A stretch of DNA of 64,000 nucleotides. Source: Lachnospiraceae bacterium. Lineage in GTDB: Bacteria > Bacillota > Clostridia > Lachnospirales > Lachnospiraceae. Positions 1-8,800 of this stretch are shown here, piece after piece. Position 1 is the first letter of the stretch. The number at the start of each line of letters is the position of its first letter. The notes below the pieces were generated by a model. It worked only from the letters and a program-made list of their open reading frames with translations. It was not told the origin of the DNA and did no database searches. The position numbers and the translations under genes were made by a program. Location: positions 1-64,000 of the forward strand of contig JAFUGT010000146.1 of NCBI GenBank assembly GCA_017469275.1, given 5' to 3'.

Positions 1-477
1 AGGATGGCAAAGAAACGGTAGTTGAAAAGAAAGACAAGGATGATAAGACTACAGAAAAAGAAACAACCAAAAAGAATGATGACGGTTCAACGACTGTAAT
101 ATCCGAGGAGTACAGTGACGGTCAGCCGACAGGGGACAAAACAGAGACAACAACCAGTCAGGATGGCAAAGAAACGGTAGTTGAAAAGAAGGACAAGGAT
201 GATAAGACTACAGAAAAAGAAACAACCCGAAAGAATGATGACGGTTCAACAACCGTAATATCCGAGGAATACAGTGACGGTCAGCCGACAGGAGACAAAA
301 CTGAGACAACAACAAAAGACGGAAAGATTACAGATAAGAAGACCACTAAGAAGAACCCGGACGGCTCAACGACCGTAACAGACGAGGATTTCGACGAAAA
401 CGGTAACAAGACAGGAAGTACTGAGACGACCTATGATACAAATGGTAATATTATTAAGACAGTCAAAAAAGATGCAG
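1..477 (+). repeat. 159-bp tandem repeats (two near-identical units plus one degenerate)
   Basis: Bases 1-159 and 160-318 are nearly identical direct repeats, each encoding 53 residues in frame. A third, diverged unit runs to about 477. The array continues beyond the left edge. Near identity at DNA level suggests recent duplication and likely length variation between strains. Confidence 0.85.
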
Positions 478-1769
478 CAGGAAATGTGATACCGGATAAG
501 AAGGAAGATGACGAAAAAGGAAGCGACCAAAAGGAAGATGACAAGAAAGCCGATGACAACAAGGGTAGTGACAATAAAGAAAATGATACCAAGATCGACG
601 AAACTCTTGAAACTTCAAAGAAAACAACAGACGAGAAACTTGATATTGTTGCATCAGAACTGAAGAAAGTAGTGGATTCCCTGACCGGTATTTCTTCCGA
701 GAAGAAAGAAGAAATAAAAAAACAGATTGATAAAACTATCGCGGATACTAAAACCGGTGTAGATTCATCAACAACTGCTGATGCTGTAGTGGAAGCATAT
801 CAGAAAGGACTTGTGGCAACAAAAGTAACTCTGAAAAATGCAATTAAGACTGATGTAGACAATCAGATTACAGCAGCAAAGAAGATAATCGATAATACTG
901 ATGGACTTACAAGTAATCAGAAAAAAACGATTAAGGCTTCGGTTGATGCAGATGTTAAGAAAGTCATCGACGACCTGGATTCAACGGTTGATAAGATTGT
1001 TGACAATGCAGCTAAAGGAACTTCGACCGCTACAACTCCAACTAAAGAAAATGTAGTACTTGTAAATGAAGTGATGAATAAAGCTGCAAATATTGCTAAA
1101 GAAGCTAAGACAGATGCAAAGGTCGAGGTTGCTTCTAATAAGTATGCTACTCCTGAGAAAGTCAAAAAGAATGAATTAAACATTAATAAGAAGATTAGTG
1201 TTGATCAGGTAGGCAGGAAGATTAATATCAAATGGGGCAAGGTTAAAAACGCAGACGGTTATCAGGTATTCGTACAATATTGTGGTAAGAAGTTCAGCAA
1301 GAAAGCTGCCAAGACTATTAAGAAGAATTCAATAACTAAATGTACTATAACAAAGATTAATGGTAAGAAGCTCAACCTTAAAAAGAACTACAAAATATAT
1401 GTAATAGCATATAAGAACGTAAGTGGAAGGAAACTTAATTTATGTAAATCACTGACTGCCCATATAGTAGGTGTGAATAATAAGAGTCATACTAATGTAA
1501 AAGCTATAAGAATTACTAATCATACCATTATCGATGTTAAAAAAGGCAGTACACATACTATTAAGGCAAAGACTTTGTTGGTTAATAAGTCCAAGAAACA
1601 GCTATCTGATGCGCACGCTAAAGAGTTCAGATATGCATCTGCCGATCCTAAAATTGCGACCGTCGATTCAAAAGGCGTGATTAAGGGAATAAAAGAAGGA
1701 ACAACGATAATATATGTATATGCCAGAAATGGATATGCAAAGGAGATTAAAGTAACAGTTGTTAAATGA
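1..1769 (+). CDS. Repeat-rich cell-surface protein, 3' part (5' end outside window)
   Basis: The open frame enters from the left edge (first full codon at base 3) and gives 588 visible residues. The first ~155 residues are tandem 53-residue units rich in Lys, Asp and Thr (motif DGSTTV, then EEYSDGQPTGDK). A charged, alpha-helical stretch follows (roughly 200-380), similar in style to the helical bundle repeats of Gram-positive adhesins. The C-terminal ~200 residues form a fibronectin-III-like domain (KWGKVKNADGYQVFVQYCGK) and an Ig-like Big_2-type domain (ATVDSKGVIKGIKEGTT). No LPXTG motif or membrane anchor is visible, so the C-terminal module may do the attachment. The same module ends the protein at 2845-11763. 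The function is inferred to be a secreted or surface adhesin; the signal peptide lies outside the window. A strong hairpin follows the stop. Confidence 0.8.
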   Translation, partial: DGKETVVEKKDKDDKTTEKETTKKNDDGSTTVISEEYSDGQPTGDKTETTTSQDGKETVVEKKDKDDKTTEKETTRKNDDGSTTVISEEYSDGQPTGDKTETTTKDGKITDKKTTKKNPDGSTTVTDEDFDENGNKTGSTETTYDTNGNIIKTVKKDAAGNVIPDKKEDDEKGSDQKEDDKKADDNKGSDNKENDTKIDETLETSKKTTDEKLDIVASELKKVVDSLTGISSEKKEEIKKQIDKTIADTKTGVDSSTTADAVVEAYQKGLVATKVTLKNAIKTDVDNQITAAKKIIDNTDGLTSNQKKTIKASVDADVKKVIDDLDSTVDKIVDNAAKGTSTATTPTKENVVLVNEVMNKAANIAKEAKTDAKVEVASNKYATPEKVKKNELNINKKISVDQVGRKINIKWGKVKNADGYQVFVQYCGKKFSKKAAKTIKKNSITKCTITKINGKKLNLKKNYKIYVIAYKNVSGRKLNLCKSLTAHIVGVNNKSHTNVKAIRITNHTIIDVKKGSTHTIKAKTLLVNKSKKQLSDAHAKEFRYASADPKIATVDSKGVIKGIKEGTTIIYVYARNGYAKEIKVTVVK

Positions 1770-1811
1770 TAAAACATATTATTTGTGGCAGATGATATGA
1801 AATGTATAAGG

Positions 1812-1850
1812 ATTCCCCGGTATCGACTCATGTGATACCGGGGAATTGTT
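1812..1850 (+). terminator. Hairpin terminator of the first surface protein
   Basis: A perfect 13-bp stem (ATTCCCCGGTATC pairing with its complement at 1834-1846) encloses a 9-nt loop 42 bases after the stop codon. The T-rich tail is weak. Confidence 0.7.
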
Positions 1851-1874
1851 AGTATGTGCTGTTCTATGTGATTC

Positions 1875-1958
1875 TTTGTCAAGTGGAAGAAGTCAGCATC
1901 CGCAGACGGCTATTATGTATATGCTCAGTACTGTGGCAAGAAGTAGAGCAAAACCTAT
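1875..1958 (+). pseudogene. Fragment of an Fn3-like surface-protein C-terminal module
   Basis: Frame-1875 translation reads FVKWKKSASADGYYVYAQYCGKK, then a TAG stop at 1944, then SKTY. This matches the Fn3-like core KWGKV..ADGYQVFVQYCGKKFSK of the flanking surface proteins, with a stop where Phe is expected. No start codon, ribosome site or continuing frame is present. It is the relic of a third copy of this gene family and shows past recombination here. Confidence 0.65.
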
Positions 1959-2040
1959 GTTTATGTGACACTCTGTCACATCTCCTTGAATTAACCACGA
2001 TAAAATGTTAAATTGGACAGTGCGTGGACATCATTAATAT

Positions 2041-2430
2041 GTGCAGGCTGCTGATCATAAAAGCCTTAAAAATACTACAACAGAAATAACCTTTGATGGC
2101 AAGCCGTGGCACTTTATTGATTATGATGATAGTACAGTCACCCTGCTTTCAAAGGAATGTGTTGCTGCATCGCAGTATAACAGCAATGGTTCTCGCCTAT
2201 TTCTCGCAGTTGTAAAACTCATGAGAATTTCGTTGATTTTGGACTGCATTTTTGCTATACTTTACTTGCAATATCAGGCTGGTGGTATGGTTATTTTCCT
2301 TGAAGCAAACAATGAGGATAAACTCCTCTCGTTTTATGGAAATAACAGGTTTCAGCCTTTTGACAGAAGGACTGCCGAGAAAAAAGACAAAGAACCTCAT
2401 GAGTTGATTCAGCTTTTGAGGTTACTGTAG
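2041..2430 (+). pseudogene. Chimeric remnant: DUF6273-like fragment joined to GNAT acetyltransferase tail
   Basis: The frame opens at a GTG and gives 129 residues that look like two unrelated pieces. The first ~45 residues (ITFDGKPWHFIDYDDSTVTLLSKECVA) resemble the DUF6273-type domain of clostridial surface proteins. The last ~60 (AGGMVIFLEANNEDKLLSFYGNNRF, ending in a QLLRLL tail) resemble the end of a GNAT acetyltransferase of the toxin-antitoxin type. No convincing ribosome site precedes the GTG. The simplest reading is fused debris; a translated small protein cannot be excluded. Family calls are from memory of motif style. Confidence 0.5.
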
Positions 2431-2844
2431 AGCAGTGCTGTTTCCGATGAGACACAGAAAAATCATCAAAGAATTCCGAAGAAATGGGTTGAATAACGCT
2501 CTAAAAAGCACTATTAGGAAGGATTTAAGTTGACTTACATAAAACATAATTTTAACAGACAGACAGAGCTGATTCTGCCCTTTTTTGCGTACTCTTAAGA
2601 TCTATACACTCAATATGGAATGGGTTAAATGATAACCTGTTTTATATTGGATGTTTTTTATTTCCCCAAACCGGTTGGTCTTCGCCATCCAGTTAGTAAT
2701 ATAACCACTTCTTTCATGGAGAAAGTCATGGGAAATCAATATGACATGATTATCAACAGGTGATTCATGTTGGTTATATAGATATAACGACCATTTGTCA
2801 CAACAGCAGGATAAATGGTACAGGTTAAAAGGAGGATTTATTAA
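2431..2844. other. Intergenic region ahead of the giant surface gene
   Basis: No supported gene is seen here. A possible -35 (TTGACT at 2530) lacks a good -10. Only the GGAGG ribosome site at 2831-2835 before the ATG at 2845 is clear. Confidence 0.4.
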
Positions 2845-5800
2845 ATGAAACAAAAAAAGAAATTAGGGAGGAAGATACTGAGCGCTCTGCTCACATTGGT
2901 GATGATCATCGGGCTTGTGCCGGGGATGAGCTTGACGGCGAAGGCGGCTACGCTGTCTGGGAACGGCACAGAAAATGATCCGTACCTCATTACCAGTGCT
3001 GACGATTGGAATACATTGGCAGCAAGCGTTAACGAAGGAAACGACTATTCAGAAAAATATTTAAAATTGACGAATGATATTACCGTTTCCAAAATGATTG
3101 GAAGCAACAGTCATCCTTCGAGCAGTAATAAGCAATCTTTCTCGGGGACATTTGATGGAGGCGGGAATACCCTGAAGCTGAACATCAACGACAAAAATAC
3201 ACACGGAGCGGCTCCATTTTCCGCCACAAAAGATGCTACAATCAAAAATCTCAAAGTAAAGGGTAGCGTTGTTGGTGGTATTCACTCCGCTGGTCTGGTC
3301 GGAGTCCCGAACGGAACTCTTACGGTAGAGAACTGTACTGTCAGCGCAGCAGTAAGCGGCGATACCCATCATGGGGGTTTTGTAGGACACGCTTTTAATG
3401 CGACTGTCAAATTAAAATCATGTATCTTCGATGGCAGCCTTAAAGGCGGCACTCTTGGTGGTATGATTGGCTGGTCCGGGCAGTCCGCAAGCGAGAGGCC
3501 GACTATAAATATCAATAACTGTCTGTTTTCAGGCACTTATACAGATGCCAGTGCTTTTAATCCTGTCGGTTATACGGCAACTGATGACGACAGTGCCACA
3601 ATTACTGATTTTTATACAACTAAAGCTGCATCAGGCACAGCAACAAAGTTAAAAATAAACGGAACTATTAACACCGCTGTCGCACTGGTGCAAAAGGACA
3701 GCGAATTTAAATGTTATAGCACTATTAACGATGCCGTGACTGGATGGAACGGTGCGGCTGACGGTGCGACACTTAAACTGCTCACGGACGTCACGACTAC
3801 GAGCACCATTAATGTCACCGGCACAAAGACCCTTGACCTCAACGACCACGTCCTGACTGGCAATGTTACCAGCGGTAGTGTGATCGAGATCAGGAACAGT
3901 GCTACGCTGAACCTGGTCGACAGCGCGACAAACAAAACGACCCGATACTATACGCCTACAAGCAGCGGCCCCGCGACGATCAGCAGCACCGGAACCGATC
4001 AAAGCTTCACCGGAGGCTATATCACCGGCACGGCAAGCGGAACAACGAGTAATGATTATAATTCCGGCTACCAGGTCGGCGGCGGCGTGTATGTCGCAAA
4101 AGGCAGCACGTTCAACATGACCGGCGGCAACATATTTGGCGTCACCCATAATGGCAGCAAACCGGAAGGTGCAGGCGTGTTTGTCTGCGGTACATTCAAC
4201 ATGACCGGCGGTGAAATCGTAGGCAACTACAACAATAACAACGGCGGAGGAGTCGGCACCAGCGCAGGTAGCAATGTCTCGATCTCGGACGGCACCATTA
4301 GCCACAACAGAACCGGCTGGGGCGGCGGCATCACGGTGCGTGGTGCATTCCGCATGAGCAGCGGTACCATTAGCGGCAATACAGCTTCTTGCGGCGGCGG
4401 CGGTATTCATGTGGATAATGAGGGCAACGGTTCGCCCAGTGTTACGCTGACCGGCGGCAGCATTACCGGCAACACGTCTTCCCAAAACGGTGGCGGTATC
4501 AACTGCTATGGTGTCAGTACTTTCAATATCTCCGGCAGCCCGGTGATCAACGGCAACAAGCATGGAGATGCTGTTGAAAATGTGTATCTGCAAGACAAAA
4601 AAATGATCACTGTCAACGGCGCACTGACTTCCGACGCCTCCATCGGCGTGACGATGCAGACACCAGGCGTGTTCACCAATAGCACCGACGTGGCTTTCAA
4701 CGATGCAAGCAAGTTCACCAGCGACAACGAGAGCTATGCAGTGAACAAAAATACCAATGGACAGCTGGAGCTTGTAACTCCGACAGATTACAAGCTTTAT
4801 GTTGGCAACGTGCATGTAACCAGTGCGAAAACCTCTGGCGAAGGTTGGAGCTACGATGCCGATTCCAACACTTTGACGCTGAATGGCTACAGCTTTACCG
4901 GACTCGGAAAGGGAGGTCAGGGCGACCCAACAGCGATTCAGTACTTGGGGACTGATGGAACTTTCCATATTGTATTAACGGGAGAGAACACGGTAACGCA
5001 GAATCATGAAAACGGCGGTACCACATGGGGAATTTACAGCAAGGCTGATTGTACCATAGGAGGAACCGGAACGCTGAATGTTTCAACAGCGGATGGAGCA
5101 AATCGCGCTGCCGCGATCTATTCAGAAAAGAATTTGACAATCGCGGATTCTTGTACAATTAACGCAACTTCCGGAACGGTGACTGGAGCACAGCAAGGTT
5201 ATGGTGTTGGCGGAGGAGCTAGCTCTATTCTTACTATCAGCGAAAATGCTACAGTCACATTGACCGGACCTAAGGGCGGTACAAACATGACCGTAATAAA
5301 TGCTGCAAAAGGTATCGGCTGGACAGATACAGCAGGTAATCAGGGACAGGCAGTTATTTCCACGAGCACACAAGGGCAAAATCTTCTGAACTATAAAAAG
5401 GTTCAATTCCCGACTGACGCGCTTGTCGCGACTGTCACAATTGGTGATTCGGCAACCGATTACTTGGATTTTGACACAGCAGTTACCGACTGGAACAATG
5501 CAGCTGACGGTGCTATACTTACTCTGCTTGCGGATGCAAATACAACGGGTACGATCAGTGTCAACGGTACCAAGACACTCGATCTTAATGGATACGGTAT
5601 CAAGGCTGATGCAAGCAGCAGCAAAAAGTATAGCGTAATCACCATCAAAAATAGTGCGAATCTTACGATCAAAGACAGTAGGAATACTGCGACAAAGCAC
5701 TACTTCTCAGTGTCTAATGATCCTTCGGGACTTGCAACGGGTATCAGCGACACGGACAGCGGCAGCCAGCTATCATTTACCGGAGGTTATATCACCGGCG

Positions 5801-8800
5801 GTTATGGAGATGATAGTATCGGTGGTGGAGGCGTTCTGATTTCCGGCAACGGAACAAAACTTACTCTCGAAAATGGTACGATCATTGGAAATCAGGGTGT
5901 CGCCGGAGGTGGTGTTAAAGTAGACGGCTTGGGAAGTTTTGTTATGAACGGAGGAGCAATTTCCTACAATTATGCCAGTAAGGCAGGCGGTGGAGTACGT
6001 CTGTGGCAGTCTACAACTGTCTTGAACGGAGGAGCAATAACTAATAACTGTACACCGTCATCAGCATATGGCAGTGGAGTAGCTTTGGGCGGAGGAAATA
6101 ACGATGCAAGCATTGCCGGTACAATAATTATCAAAGATAATAAAACCGGAGATAAAATAGATAATTATTATCTGGCAGCCGGTGAAACTGTGAAAGTTAG
6201 CGGTCAATTAACGAAAACGGCTGATGTGGGATTCTATACAGCCTCTACACCTTCCGATTCTGCCGATGTGAAAATTGCAACAGGTGCAACAAAGGATGAT
6301 ATACAGCATATCCATTCCGATAATGCGACCAACGCAGGTACCATTTTCTGCGACGGAACAAAGGACTGGATGTATTATAATAATACTTTATACGAGATTA
6401 CCAATACACATCATACACATGAAGCCGGAACCATCTGGCTTACAGTAACGGCATCTATTAAGGCTAAGACTGTGACCTACAATGCAAATGGTGCAACAGG
6501 CGGAAGTGTACCTGCCGACAGCAAGAGCCCATACATTATCGGTGATACAGTAACCGTACTTGGTAACACCGGCAGCCTCACAAAAGACGGCTATACCTTT
6601 GACGGCTGGAATACCAAGGCGGACGGCAGCGGCACAACATATGCGGCGAATGCTGCATTTACCATCACAGAGGATACTACGCTCTATGCGCAGTGGATGA
6701 AGGACTATGCTTATCTTGATGCAGTCTGGAATGCGGCAACGAAGCAGGTGGATTATCCGGAGAAATCTATTGGAGCAGACAAGGTAACTGTGGTCAATGC
6801 AACAACTACCAAGTGGAACAGCGGCTGGTATGCAGTTACGGAAAATGTAACTATTTCGGGTCGTGTTACGGTCAATGGTGACGTAAAACTGATTCTTTGT
6901 AATGGAAAGACACTAACGGCTACGAATGGTATTTCGGTAGACAGCGGGAAGAAGTTCACCGTCTACGGTCAGACGAAAGACATAGACACGATGGGTGTAT
7001 TAAACTCGAGGACCCAGTCCACAACAGGAGTGGCGGCAGCCGGTATCGGAGGAAGCGGAAAGGGAAAGACTTCCGGTGTCATCACCATCAACGGCGGAAA
7101 GGTCACTGCGTCCGGCTCCAGAGAAGCAGGCGGAGCAGGAATTGGAGGCGGCTTTAACGCATCGGGCGGTACCACTGTTATCAACGGCGGTGTAGTCACT
7201 GTCCCTGTGAGAAAATCCGTAGCAGGAATCGGCGGCGGAAGAGAGGGTTCCGGCGGTAATATTACCATTAATGGCGGAACTGTTAATGCAGGAGGTTATG
7301 CAGGAGCAGCAATCGGCGGAGCATATCATGGCTCTGCAGGTAACATTACGATCAATGGCGGTACGGTAACTGCGACTGACGGAACAAGAGGCGCGGCTAT
7401 CGGATCGGGCGAGAAAAAGAACAGCAGTACCAACGCAGGTACCATCAGGATCAATGGCGGTAAAGTCATAGCCAAAAACACTGCGGGAAAAGGAAGCGGC
7501 GGTGCAGCCATCGGTGGCGGCTATAATGTTCCCGGAGGCACCATCATCATAACCGGCGGTGAGGTGACTGCGACCAGTGTATATGGAGCAGGAATCGGCG
7601 GCGGACCGGGTGCTAACGGTGGCAAGGTGACGATCTCAGGCGGAACAGTCACAGCTTACGGCAGCAGCGGCGGAGTAGGAATAGGCAAGGGTAATGGCGG
7701 AAAGAACCATGGAACACTGACCATTGCAAACGACCATGTGTGCCGTGCAGGAGATTCAGAAAGCACAGCGGGTGCATGCTTCAACTATCAGTCACACAGG
7801 AAAAAATGGGTGAAGATATGGCAGCATATCCACAGTGAAATCACATACGGTATTGAGGGAAATGTACTTACTGCTACATGTACAAATGATGTGGATAACT
7901 GTAATCTTGTTGACGGTAAGCTCACCCTCACCCTTACAGCGCCTAACAAACTGTATGATGCTAAGGTCTATGACAAGGCAAAAACAGCGTGGACCAGTGT
8001 CAACCACAATGAATGGGAAGAATTCAGTATCCTTACGGGAACCACATCAAAATCCGGAGGAAGTATAGAATATTATCAGGGAGAGACGAAGCTTGGCGGT
8101 GCGCCGACAGAAGAAGGCACTTATATAGCAAAGCTGCCTGTCGTTCTCAATTCTCAGAATGAATATCTTGAACAGGAGTTTATGATAATCAAACCGAAAG
8201 CTATTTTTGTAACGGTTCCGGAGACTAAGGAACTGACATATAACGATACTGAGCAGGAGCTTATCACTGCCGGAGTCGGAAGAGATGGAACAATTAAGTA
8301 TAGTTTAGATGATCAAAACTATGGCGACGATATTCCTGTTGCGACCAATGCAGGAAATTATATGGTATGGGTTTATGTAGAGGGTGATGATCTGCACAAT
8401 GATTCGCCGAAGGTTTCATTTGATGTAACTATCAAGAAGAAACCGGCACCAACCCTTACGGATGGACAGAAGCCTACGGCAAATACTGCTGTTCCTGAAG
8501 GAGATGATCCCGATAAGGAGACACCGCTCCTGAACCCTCCGACAGAGGCTGCGCCGGATGGTTACAAGATTGTCTACGCTATAGGCAAAGATGACACAAA
8601 TGTACCGGAAACAGGATGGTCTGAGGACATTCCGGAAGGAAAGGACGGAACATATTACATCTGGTTCAAGGCGGTAAAGGACGATAATCACGAGGAAACG
8701 AAGCCGGAAAATATTAAAGTGGATCGAATAGATTACAGTGTGGCTTTGAGTCCGTCTACGCCGACGGTAGGAGAACCTGTTACTGTAACTGTCACACCTA

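Noticed and set aside
3649..4968. Long open frames on the - strand inside the giant surface gene
   Set aside because: They arise from GC-rich repetitive coding on the + strand, have no ribosome sites, and are low-complexity.
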